Positions 1-6,265 of a stretch of DNA of 15,425 bases are shown here, piece by piece; positions within the stretch are counted from its first letter, which is position 1; every line of letters begins with the position of its first letter. Under the pieces are notes generated by a model. That model had not been told where the DNA came from. It ran no database searches and was given only the letters and a program-made list of their open reading frames with translations. This DNA comes from an uncultured Eubacteriales bacterium (GTDB taxonomy: Bacteria; Bacillota; Clostridia; Christensenellales; CAG-138): assembly GCA_900542615.1 (NCBI GenBank), contig UQOG01000037.1, positions 1 to 15,425 on the forward strand, read 5' to 3'. A program made the translations under genes and the position numbers.

Positions 1-605
1 ACCGGGCTACCTGGCTCCTGGGCCAGGCCATCTATGTGGCCCTGTCCACCTTCCTTTACCTGCTGTTCGTGCTAATTTCCACAGCCCTTGTTTGTATGCG
101 CCAATCCTTCGTGGGGAACATGTGGTCGGAGACCGCGGCCATCCTGGGCTATTCCGGGGCAGGCCAGGCCGTTGCCCTGCCCGCCCTGGTCAAAACCCTG
201 GAGATGAGCCGGCCCTACCAGTGCATGGCCGCCATCTTCCTGCTCATGCTCCTGTACGCCCTGCTGCTCGCCTTCGTCATGCTGACCTGCAACCTCCATA
301 AGGGCCAGCTGGGCGGCGTGGCCGGGGCAGTGGGGTTTTCCCTGTATGGGTTCTTGCTCAACCCCCAAACCATCCAGGCCATCTTCCAGCTCCCGGACGA
401 GCTGATGTATAAGGCCAATGTGGCGGTGGGCTGGCTGTCCCCCTTGAACCACGCTACCTACCATATGCACAACTTCGGCTATGACCTGCTGCCAAGGCTG
501 TGGCAGACCTACGGTATCTTCCTGCTGCTCATCGGCCTCAACTTCTTCCTCTCCCTACGGGGCGTGCGGAACTATAATTTTAACTTTACCGGAACGGAGG
601 GCTGA
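1..605 (+). CDS. ABC-2-type transporter permease, 5'-truncated by the window edge
   Basis: This is the C-terminal part of a polytopic membrane protein. The frame is open from base 3, so the real start lies upstream; a GTG at 36 is only an internal codon. About four hydrophobic segments can be seen in the 189 residues after that GTG: near residues 3-20, 61-84, 91-108 and 156-175. The C-terminus is short and polar (NFNFTGTEG). It ends 3 bases before the ATPase gene, and the ATPase ribosome binding site (GGAGG, 596-600) lies inside its last codons, so the two are translationally linked. From that pairing it is inferred to be the membrane subunit of a small ABC exporter of the ABC-2 class. The substrate cannot be told from the sequence. 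The membrane character is certain; the family assignment rests mainly on context. Confidence 0.72.
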   Translation, partial: RATWLLGQAIYVALSTFLYLLFVLISTALVCMRQSFVGNMWSETAAILGYSGAGQAVALPALVKTLEMSRPYQCMAAIFLLMLLYALLLAFVMLTCNLHKGQLGGVAGAVGFSLYGFLLNPQTIQAIFQLPDELMYKANVAVGWLSPLNHATYHMHNFGYDLLPRLWQTYGIFLLLIGLNFFLSLRGVRNYNFNFTGTEG

Positions 606-608
606 TAC

Positions 609-1262
609 ATGGAGATCGCCATTAGCGTTCAAAACATATCAAAGGATTTTGGACAGGAACGGGTGCTTCATGGTGTGACCCGGGACTTTGAACGGGGGAA
701 GATCCACGGCATCGTGGGCAACAACGGCAGCGGCAAAACCGTGCTCATGAAGTGCATCTGCGGGTTCCTCCTCCCCACCGAAGGGACGGTGTTTGTGAAC
801 GGCCGGCAGGTCGGCAAAGATGTGGACTTTCCTCCGGATCTGGGGCTGATCATCGAGACGCCGGGGTTTTTGCCCCAGTATAGCGGGATGAAGAACCTGG
901 AGATATTGGCGGCCCTGAACAAAAAAATAGGGCTTTCGGAAATAGCCGATGCCATACGCCGCGTCGGGCTTGATCCGATACTGAAAAAGCCCGTGGGAAA
1001 ATACAGCCTGGGGATGCGGCAGCGTCTTGGCATTGCCCAAGCGATTATGGAAGATCCCTCTTTGCTGATCTTAGACGAGCCCTTGAACGGGCTGGACAAG
1101 CACGGGGTAAAAGAGATGCGGGAGCTGATCAAGGGCCTACAGGCGGCGGGCAAGACCATCCTGCTGGCCAGCCATAACCAGGGGGATATCGACGCCCTGT
1201 GCGACACGGTATGCGAAATGGACGCCGGGGTCATGACTGCCATAAGGGGGTATGAAGGATGA
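609..1262 (+). CDS. ABC transporter ATP-binding protein
   Basis: This is the nucleotide-binding subunit that powers the adjacent permease. All key ATPase motifs are present in 217 residues: Walker A GNNGSGKT (37-44), signature SLGMRQR (133-139), Walker B LLILDEP (152-158), a D-loop NGLD (160-163) and the switch histidine in SHN (H189). The stretch IETPGFLPQYSG after Walker A resembles the BcrA/NatA-like exporters, where ETPGF occupies the Q-loop region. The length is at the short end, typical of single-domain ATPases of ABC-2 exporters. The start at 609 follows GGAGG (596-600) with 8 bases of spacing. Its last bases overlap the next start (ATGA, 1259-1262), so translational coupling to the repeat protein is expected. 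The family is clear; the substrate (peptide, lipid, drug or polymer) is not. Confidence 0.93.
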   Translation: MEIAISVQNISKDFGQERVLHGVTRDFERGKIHGIVGNNGSGKTVLMKCICGFLLPTEGTVFVNGRQVGKDVDFPPDLGLIIETPGFLPQYSGMKNLEILAALNKKIGLSEIADAIRRVGLDPILKKPVGKYSLGMRQRLGIAQAIMEDPSLLILDEPLNGLDKHGVKEMRELIKGLQAAGKTILLASHNQGDIDALCDTVCEMDAGVMTAIRGYEG

Positions 1263-3025
1263 AGAAAAGGATCGTTGGGTTTGTTGTATGTTTCGCCCTG
1301 TTGCTGGGCTTCGCCCATGTTGCCCTGGCGGCGGAGGGCAGCGCCCTGTCTATTGATACGGACTACGCCATCGAGGGCCAGACCTACGGCAGCGGCTATG
1401 TGCCCATGGTTAGCAACAATGCCGCCCATATCGTCCTGCCCCTTACCACCGGCCAAACGGGCCTTTCGCCTTTGCGGGTCACCCCGGTATTCGATGCCGG
1501 GGCGGACAGCCCCTTTTCCTATGGAAATTACGAATTCAACGTAAGCTGGGATCCGGATAAGGGGGTCTTCCCGGTGACCTTGAACCTGCCCCTGAAGGCG
1601 GACCGGAAGAACGGCGCCTACCCGGTGGAATTCCGCTGCGCCTATACGGACGCCGGCGGCGCGGCCTATACCCAGTCCTTCACCGACCAGGTGACCATCT
1701 CCGACGGCCAGGACCCCAACTGGGCGGCCCCTACCCCCACGCCCCAGCCGGTGGCGGGCCAGCTGACCATCGACAGCCATACCCTGTACCCCGGCATGGC
1801 CCTCACCTATGCCCAAGGGTATGTGCCTACTGTGCTGGACGGCCGGGTATATATCGTGCTGCCCCTGTTGGGCCAGACCTACGATAACCGGGTGACCGTC
1901 ACGGCCAACCTGGGGGAATTGCAGAACAGCCCCTTTGTTTACGGGAATTACAGCCAGACCGTCACGGGGTATGGGAAATACGTCTTTGGCCTGGAGATCC
2001 CCCTTCTGATGGAGCGGTACAGCGGCACCTATCCGGTGGAGCTGCGGGCGGACTATTTGGACGTGACGGGCAAGCAGGCCAGCCAGACCTTCCCCGTATA
2101 TGTGACCATAACCGACGGCAAGACCCCGCCCGATCCCAATGAAGTCCCCCGGCAGGAGGTGGAAAAGCCGGAGCTGTTCATTTCCGCCTGCAAGGTGGAG
2201 CCGGAGACGGTGGGCGGCGAGGAGGAGTTTTCCGTTGCGGTTACCATAGACAACATCGGTGCGATCCGGGCCCGGTCGGTGCGGCTGAGCTACGGCAGCG
2301 AGGCGGCGGGGATCGTGCCGGCGGAGACCAACAATGCCCTGCATGTTGCCAACATCGCCAGCGAGGATAGGGCAGAGGTGACCTTTCGGATGAAGACCAC
2401 CAAGGATGTGCTGGCGGGGCAGCAGCCCTTTTACATCACCCTGGACTATGTGGATCTGTACGGGGGCGTTTACACCAATACCCGGACCTTTCTCATCCAG
2501 GTGACCCAGCCCGCCGTGATGGGCTATGACCCGGTGACCCTGCCCAAGGAGATCGCCGCAGGGGAGACGGTATCCCTGCCGGCCAACGTGTTCAACCTGG
2601 GGAAAAGCACCCTCCGAAACGTGACGGTGACCCTGAATGGGGCCGGGCTGTTCCCCACCAGCAGCGTATTCCTGGGGGACATCCCACCGGGAGAAGCGGG
2701 CTATGGGGAAATGAAGGTATTCATTGGGATGCTATCCATGACCGAGGGCTATACGGAAAGCTACGGCCCCACCACCGGCACCTACACGGTCACGTACCAG
2801 GACGACCAGGGGGTTAACCACGCGGAGGAGACCCAGGTCTCCACCGAGATCAAGCAGCCGGTGATCGAGGGGGAAAAGACCGAGGCGGAAAAGCAAGCGG
2901 AGGCGGAAGCCAAGCGGGCCGCCAGCCAATGGTGGATCAGCGTATTGGTGGCCTTCGCGGCCATCGCCATAATCGTTGCGGTGATCGTGGTGAACAAGTT
3001 CGCAAGGCTGATGCGGATGAAGTAA
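1259..3025 (+). CDS. Secreted CARDB-like repeat protein with C-terminal membrane anchor
   Basis: A 588-residue protein with an N-terminal signal peptide (MKKR, then hydrophobic 6-20, probable cleavage after ALA at 24) and one C-terminal transmembrane helix (about 559-579) ending in a basic tail. The mature part is expected outside the cell, tethered to the membrane. It reads as four related beta-rich units of roughly 115-130 residues, each closing with a similar strand pattern: YPVEFRCAYTD (121-131), YPVELRADYLD (258-268), FYITLDYVDLY (391-401) and GTYTVTYQDDQ (507-517). Units 1 and 2 are the closest pair, joined by a Pro/Thr linker (157-165). Units 3 and 4 resemble CARDB/COG1361 surface domains. 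A charged, Ala/Glu/Lys-rich stalk (538-556) precedes the helix. It overlaps the ATPase gene by 4 bases, so it is probably an extracellular partner of the exporter. That role is inferred. Confidence 0.8.
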   Translation: MKKRIVGFVVCFALLLGFAHVALAAEGSALSIDTDYAIEGQTYGSGYVPMVSNNAAHIVLPLTTGQTGLSPLRVTPVFDAGADSPFSYGNYEFNVSWDPDKGVFPVTLNLPLKADRKNGAYPVEFRCAYTDAGGAAYTQSFTDQVTISDGQDPNWAAPTPTPQPVAGQLTIDSHTLYPGMALTYAQGYVPTVLDGRVYIVLPLLGQTYDNRVTVTANLGELQNSPFVYGNYSQTVTGYGKYVFGLEIPLLMERYSGTYPVELRADYLDVTGKQASQTFPVYVTITDGKTPPDPNEVPRQEVEKPELFISACKVEPETVGGEEEFSVAVTIDNIGAIRARSVRLSYGSEAAGIVPAETNNALHVANIASEDRAEVTFRMKTTKDVLAGQQPFYITLDYVDLYGGVYTNTRTFLIQVTQPAVMGYDPVTLPKEIAAGETVSLPANVFNLGKSTLRNVTVTLNGAGLFPTSSVFLGDIPPGEAGYGEMKVFIGMLSMTEGYTESYGPTTGTYTVTYQDDQGVNHAEETQVSTEIKQPVIEGEKTEAEKQAEAEAKRAASQWWISVLVAFAAIAIIVAVIVVNKFARLMRMK

Positions 3026-3041
3026 GCCGTATATGCTTGGC

Positions 3042-3143
3042 CGAAGCGTATGGGATCGGACATGCCGGCAAAAGGCCACTCGGGAGCAGGGGAAATCAAA
3101 AGCCCTGTAGCGGCCCGAAACCGCTTTGCGCCCATACGCTTCG
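3042..3143. repeat. Long-range 13-bp inverted repeat downstream of the ABC operon
   Basis: The arm CGAAGCGTATGGG (3042-3054) is exactly reverse-complementary to CCCATACGCTTCG (3131-3143), with 76 bases between them. A smaller hairpin (AGCGG/CCGCT) lies inside, and a further GCTTTGC/GCAAAGC pair (3123-3129 with 3151-3157) interleaves with the right arm. There is no clear T-tract, so this is not a standard terminator. It lies between the stop of the repeat protein and the small membrane-anchored gene, and may be an mRNA-stabilising stem or a remnant. Confidence 0.5.
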
Positions 3144-3211
3144 CTGCGGGGCAAAGCCCACGGGCCCAGCTTCCTGTTTTCGATATAGAGATCAAGGGGA
3201 GTGTCATACAG

Positions 3212-3709
3212 ATGCAGAAAAAAAAGACGGTTCTTATTCTTCTATGCGTCATAGCGGCCGTGGGGCTGGGCCTTATGCTTTGGCTAAAGCCGTTTCGAAA
3301 AGAGACGCCTCCCTGGCACGCCCTGTTCCCCGCATGGATCGAATATGGCATTCCGCCAGAGCCTACCATGCTCGCCACCGCGCCAACGCTCGGCAACGAT
3401 GCAGAATTGCTGCAGGAGATCATTGCCGCGGCAAAGGAAAGCGGGATAGCGGAGCCCCTTTCCTTCCAGGATATGTTATATTTGGATGATCCTGCATACT
3501 ATCACTACGCCGTAATTCGGGAAACGGCAGAAAACGGGAAAGGCTATGATATCCGCCTGTTCGCCTTTACCAATGAAGATGTAAGCAAAGTGTATCTGGC
3601 GTGGATATCCGCAACGGCCTATATCGGCACGGAGGAGATCATCTTTCCCGCAACAGCCACCCCTGCGGAGGTAAAGCAATGCATGAACGACTACCTGTCG
3701 GGTTCGTAA
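3212..3709 (+). CDS. Small hypothetical protein with N-terminal membrane anchor
   Basis: A 165-residue protein of no family I recognise. The frame is open further upstream, but the ATG at 3212 fits best: it follows AAGGGGA (3194-3200) and begins MQKKK directly before a hydrophobic helix (about residues 5-21), the normal layout of a signal anchor or uncleaved signal. The upstream part would be a basic stretch without hydrophobic character. The remainder is soluble and mildly acidic, and contains an alpha-rich segment (about 60-75) and a DPAYYHYAVIRET segment that looks like a beta strand region. It probably faces outward from the membrane. It lies 186 bases behind the ABC operon after an inverted repeat, so co-transcription is possible but not shown. 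The lipoprotein fragment downstream could be a former operon partner. Confidence 0.6.
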   Translation: MQKKKTVLILLCVIAAVGLGLMLWLKPFRKETPPWHALFPAWIEYGIPPEPTMLATAPTLGNDAELLQEIIAAAKESGIAEPLSFQDMLYLDDPAYYHYAVIRETAENGKGYDIRLFAFTNEDVSKVYLAWISATAYIGTEEIIFPATATPAEVKQCMNDYLSGS

Positions 3710-3857
3710 GGCAGCCGGCATCCGTTTGGCTGTTCGGCGAGGTCTATGGGTTCTGTGCCGGCAGCCTTTGCAGCGGCAATGGCGATGAACCGGCTGACAA
3801 GGCGGCTGGGGATACCATAAGGCAAGTTGGGACGAAGGATGATAGGAGGTGGGCAAC

Positions 3858-4007
3858 ATGGCCAAAGGTTGGAAACGGGTATGCGGGCATGTTGCCCTGG
3901 GGGCATTGCTTCTGAGCGCCTGCCAGCCCACGCCAAAGACGGAGCCGGTGGCACGCAAGGCGCGGGAGCCCCTTACCCCGGCTTCCATTGCGGCGGCAAA
4001 CTGGTAG
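3858..4007 (+). pseudogene. Truncated lipoprotein gene (5' fragment, 49 codons)
   Basis: An excellent ribosome binding site (AGGAGGT, 3844-3850) and 7-base spacer precede an ATG encoding a classic lipoprotein signal: basic MAKGWKR, a hydrophobic core, and a lipobox LLSAC with the lipidated cysteine at residue 22. The mature part (QPTPKTEPV...) is a typical flexible tether and then stops at TAG (4005-4007), 27 residues after the cysteine. The stop comes only because the sequence switches into recombinase-derived DNA around 3989, read in another frame. I interpret it as the 5' end of a larger lipoprotein gene truncated by a rearrangement. A short peptide could still be made, exported and lipidated. 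A naturally tiny lipoprotein is the alternative, less likely given the junction. Confidence 0.72.
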
Positions 4008-4657
4008 CAACCACCAACCCCAAGAAGTACAAAAATGCCGATGGCAGCACCACCGTAAGCCGGATTCATCGCTATGCCTGCTACAACAAGGTACGGCACC
4101 GCGCCCTATGCACCGGCCAAAGCGGCTACACGGCGAAAAGGATAGACGAAGTGATCGACCGGCTGCTTTACAGCATCTTCTCCAAATTCACCGATACGCC
4201 CGCCGAGCCGCTGGTCAAGATGCGCTGCGAGGCAAAGATCGCGGAAGCGACGGCCTTACAGCAACAGGCCAAGGCGGAGCTGGATGCGGCTACCGCCGAG
4301 ATGAAGGAGCTGCAAACCGAGGTTTTCAAAATCATCCGAGGCGAAAGCAAGCTGCCGCAAAGCGTATTGGCGGAGATGCTCAGGGTTGCCGAGGAAAAGG
4401 TTGCCGCCGCCACCGCCCGCAACCAGGAAGCCGCCGAAAACATACGGCGGGTGGATGTTCTCTGCGAGGAAACGGCGGCCCAGTTCACCCAGTTGCAAAG
4501 CTGGGGCGCACTGTATGCTACAGCGGAGTTACCGGTTAAAAAGATGATCGCTTCCGCCCTCATTGAGCGGGTCACGGTATCCAGCGACTATACGTTAGAT
4601 ATAAAATTCAACGTATCCTATGCCCAATTCATGGGCAAAACACCCGAAAAAAATTAG
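3989..4657 (+). pseudogene. Large serine recombinase, C-terminal remnant
   Basis: The frame encodes 222 residues matching the back half of large serine recombinases (TnpX/phiC31-like). It opens in the zinc beta-ribbon at CGGKLV, continues through an RYACYNK segment and a further Cys (residues 31 and 41), then a TAKRIDEVID segment, a long coiled coil (about 78-165) and the usual C-terminal beta strand (ALIERVTV, then SYAQFM). The N-terminal catalytic domain and the first cysteine of the ribbon are absent. Reading the same frame upstream to an ATG at 3827 gives Pro/Gly-rich, non-homologous sequence overlapping the lipoprotein gene, so I do not accept that start. Without the catalytic serine it cannot recombine DNA. 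It marks a lost or rearranged mobile element whose left end is fused to the lipoprotein gene. It has no start codon or ribosome binding site of its own at the junction. Confidence 0.85.
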
Positions 4658-4708
4658 CATACTTCGGTTGAAATCGGGGCAGGCGACACACTGGCAGGGT
4701 AGATGTTC

Positions 4709-4761
4709 GGCGGTTTTAAGCGAAAAGAAAACCGCCAAACCCTAGAAGTTTGGCGGCTTTT
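4709..4761. terminator. Interleaved hairpins, probably a terminator
   Basis: CCGCCAAAC (4732-4740) pairs with GTTTGGCGG (4748-4756) across a 7-base loop and is followed on the plus strand by CTTTTCTT. On the minus strand the stem is followed by TTTTCTTTT, a better terminator tail. Just upstream, GGCGGTTTT (4709-4717) can instead pair with AAAACCGCC (4728-4736), so the central segment has two competing partners. It lies right behind the tRNA 3'-end copy on the minus strand, the same position the other terminator holds behind the intact tRNA. Confidence 0.6.
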
Positions 4762-4782
4762 CTTGGTGGAGCATAGCGGACT
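4762..4782 (-). repeat. Duplicated 3' end of tRNA-Ala
   Basis: These 21 bases are identical to 4929-4949, which cover the last 19 bases of the intact tRNA-Ala gene (including CCA) and two bases beyond it. The identity ends in the T-arm; the next bases do not continue as tRNA. A terminator-like hairpin follows it on the minus strand, as one follows the intact gene. It could be a leftover attachment site of an element that integrated into the tRNA 3' end, or the tail of a second tRNA copy that was partly deleted. Confidence 0.8.
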
Positions 4783-4884
4783 TCTGCGCTGCGCTCCGCA
4801 TCCCTCCGACTAGCAAAATTTCTTCGCTATCGCTCGCAATTTTCCAGTCTCCGGTATCTCACCGCTGCGCGGTTCTCGTCCGCT
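4775..4884. repeat. 110-bp imperfect palindrome beginning in the tRNA 3'-end copy
   Basis: The outer arms AGCGGAC (4775-4781) and GTCCGCT (4878-4884) are perfect complements. Moving inward, further matching pieces recur, most clearly GACTAGCAAAATT near 4808-4820 against AATTTTCCAGTC near 4843-4854. The left outer arm lies within the copied tRNA 3' end. No protein-coding signal is visible. It may be a small non-autonomous element or a folded RNA; see the findings. Confidence 0.55.
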
Positions 4885-4896
4885 TTGCCAATGTAA

Positions 4897-4927
4897 AAAA
4901 CCAAGCACCCTTTGGATGCTTGGTTTT
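4897..4927 (-). terminator. Terminator of tRNA-Ala
   Basis: The arms AAAACCAAGCA (4897-4907) and TGCTTGGTTTT (4917-4927) form an 11-bp perfect stem with a 9-base loop. Read on the minus strand it begins 3 bases after the CCA end of the tRNA and is followed by TTTTTTAC, the normal form of a Rho-independent terminator (the T-run partly belongs to the stem). Confidence 0.85.
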
Positions 4928-4930
4928 CCT

Positions 4931-5006
4931 TGGTGGAGCATAGCGGACTCGAACCGCTGACATCCACACTGCCAGTGTGGCACTCTACCAACTGAGCTAA
5001 TGCCCC
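4931..5006 (-). tRNA. tRNA-Ala (anticodon GGC), CCA encoded
   Basis: The 76-base gene on the minus strand folds as a canonical cloverleaf. The acceptor stem GGGGCAT pairs with ATGCTCC and carries the G3:U70 pair that identifies alanine tRNA. The D-arm is GCTC-AGTTGGTA-GAGT. The anticodon stem CCACA/TGTGG holds the loop CTGGCAG, with anticodon GGC reading GCC and GCU codons. The T-loop is GTTCGAGTC, and CCA is encoded in the DNA. A promoter (5106-5134) and a terminator (4897-4927) fit it. A partial copy of its own 5' end lies between promoter and gene, and a copy of its 3' end lies downstream. Confidence 0.97.
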
Positions 5007-5049
5007 ACGTTGTTGGTAAAAAGGACTTTCTGTGTTTTACGGTCATTCG

Positions 5050-5074
5050 CTCTACCAACTGAGCTAATGCCCCA
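5050..5074 (-). repeat. Duplicated 5' end of tRNA-Ala (acceptor strand and D-arm)
   Basis: This 25-base segment is identical to 4983-5007. It holds the first acceptor strand and the D-arm, up to about nucleotide 24-26 of the tRNA, after which the sequence (AATGACCG...) no longer matches any tRNA. It sits about 30 bases behind the promoter -10 box, where the mature tRNA would normally begin, while the intact gene lies 67 bases further along. The fragment would be part of the tRNA precursor leader. Confidence 0.85.
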
Positions 5075-5105
5075 TTTCGCGCCCGGTTTCCCGGGAACGG
5101 TATTT

Positions 5106-5134
5106 ATTATAGCGGATGGCACTGCATTTGTAAA
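5106..5134 (-). promoter_or_regulatory. Sigma-A promoter for tRNA-Ala
   Basis: On the minus strand, TTTACA (5129-5134) and a perfect TATAAT (5106-5111) are separated by exactly 17 bases. It lies a few bases behind the stop codon of the THUMP methyltransferase gene and faces the tRNA. Transcription is expected to begin near 5099. Confidence 0.85.
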
Positions 5135-5137
5135 GGG

Positions 5138-6265
5138 TTAATTTCTAAAAAATTGATATAATGTGCAGGGCATACCGCCATTGGATAATTTACGTCGGTT
5201 GTCCGCCTGTTTGCCATAGCACCGTTCAAAGTCCCGGTGGGAGGTGATGATGCTTTGCCGCCAACCTGTCATCTCCTTGGCCAAGGCGCTCAGCTGCCGG
5301 TATATGGCCTCCGCAGCCTTGCGCTCCCCCATCCGCTCGCCATAGGGGGGATTGCATACCAGAAGCCCCGGTTGGCCGTGCGCATAGGACAGGAGGGCAG
5401 CGTCCTTTCCGTATTCCCGAAAATCCCGCACAGCCCATTGCACCATGATTCCGGCTTTTTTTGCGTGCTTTTTGCAAAGGTCAATGCTCCGGCTGTCGAT
5501 GTCGCTGCCCAAAATGGCCAGCGGCCGCGGGGCGATGCGATCCTGGGCCTCCTGCCGCGCCCGGTCGAAAAGGCCGGGCGGTAAAAACCGCCAGGTCTCC
5601 CCGGCAAAGCTCCGGTGCAGGCCCGGCGCGATATTCTGGGCGATCATGGCAGCCTCTATGGGGAAGGTGCCGCTGCCGCACATGGGGTCTAGCAGAGGCT
5701 GGTCCCCATGATATCTGGAAAGCAGCAAAATAGCCGCCCCCAGGCTCTCGCTGATGGGCGCCGTTACGTTATAGGTGCGGTAGCCCCTGCGGGACAGCCC
5801 TGCCCCGCAGGGGTCCAATGCCAGCGTCACTTGGTCCCGCAAAAGCCCTACCTCCACGATGACCCGTTCCCCGCTCTCCGGCAGGATGGATACCCCATAC
5901 GCAGCCTTCAGGTTTTCCACGATGGCCTTTTTGGTGATGCTTTGGCAATCCGATACGCTGAACAGGGTGCTCTTGGCGCTTTTCCCGTTTACGTGGATGA
6001 AGGTGTTTTTCCCCAGGTATGCCTTCCAGTCCTGGGCTTTGACCCCCTCGAAGAGTTCGTCAAAGGTGCGCGCCGCAAAGCTGCCCACCACCTGCAGCAC
6101 CCGCTCCGCGCTGCGCAGCCACATACAGGCCCGGGCCATATCCTCCGGCCCGCCGGAAAACAGCACCCGGGCATCCTCCACCTGGTCCACTTGAATGCCC
6201 AATCCCTTCAGTTCCCCCGAAACGACCCGTTCCAGGCCCAGCTTGCAGGTGGCGATATATCTCAT
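5138..6265 (-). CDS. THUMP-domain class I SAM-dependent RNA methyltransferase (RlmL/YpsC family)
   Basis: This 375-residue protein probably methylates guanine N2 in 23S rRNA, as E. coli RlmL does; the Bacillus homologue is YpsC. Residues 1-150 form the ferredoxin-like and THUMP RNA-binding part, ending in the family pattern ALDPCGAGLSRRGYR (149-163). The Rossmann-fold methyltransferase follows, with SAM motif LDPMCGSGT (192-200), an acidic GSDID (253-257) and the catalytic NPPYGER (305-311), where NPPY marks amino-group methylation. The length equals that of stand-alone YpsC proteins and is about half of fused E. coli RlmKL. The start at 6265 overlaps the stop of the TPR gene (ATGA on the minus strand), with GGAAGGA upstream. 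It is the last gene of the four-gene operon. The exact target base is inferred from the family. Confidence 0.93.
   Translation of the reverse strand: MRYIATCKLGLERVVSGELKGLGIQVDQVEDARVLFSGGPEDMARACMWLRSAERVLQVVGSFAARTFDELFEGVKAQDWKAYLGKNTFIHVNGKSAKSTLFSVSDCQSITKKAIVENLKAAYGVSILPESGERVIVEVGLLRDQVTLALDPCGAGLSRRGYRTYNVTAPISESLGAAILLLSRYHGDQPLLDPMCGSGTFPIEAAMIAQNIAPGLHRSFAGETWRFLPPGLFDRARQEAQDRIAPRPLAILGSDIDSRSIDLCKKHAKKAGIMVQWAVRDFREYGKDAALLSYAHGQPGLLVCNPPYGERMGERKAAEAIYRQLSALAKEMTGWRQSIITSHRDFERCYGKQADNRRKLSNGGMPCTLYQFFRN

Noticed and set aside
668..2344. 558-codon open frame on the minus strand across the ATPase and repeat protein genes
   Set aside because: It is rich in Gly, Arg, His and Pro with no family resemblance, and lies fully antisense to two well-supported genes. 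GC-rich codon use keeps the opposite frame open.
3827..3988. ATG 3827 as start of the recombinase frame
   Set aside because: The 54 residues before CGGKLV have no recombinase resemblance and overlap the lipoprotein gene; the frame is only open by chance.
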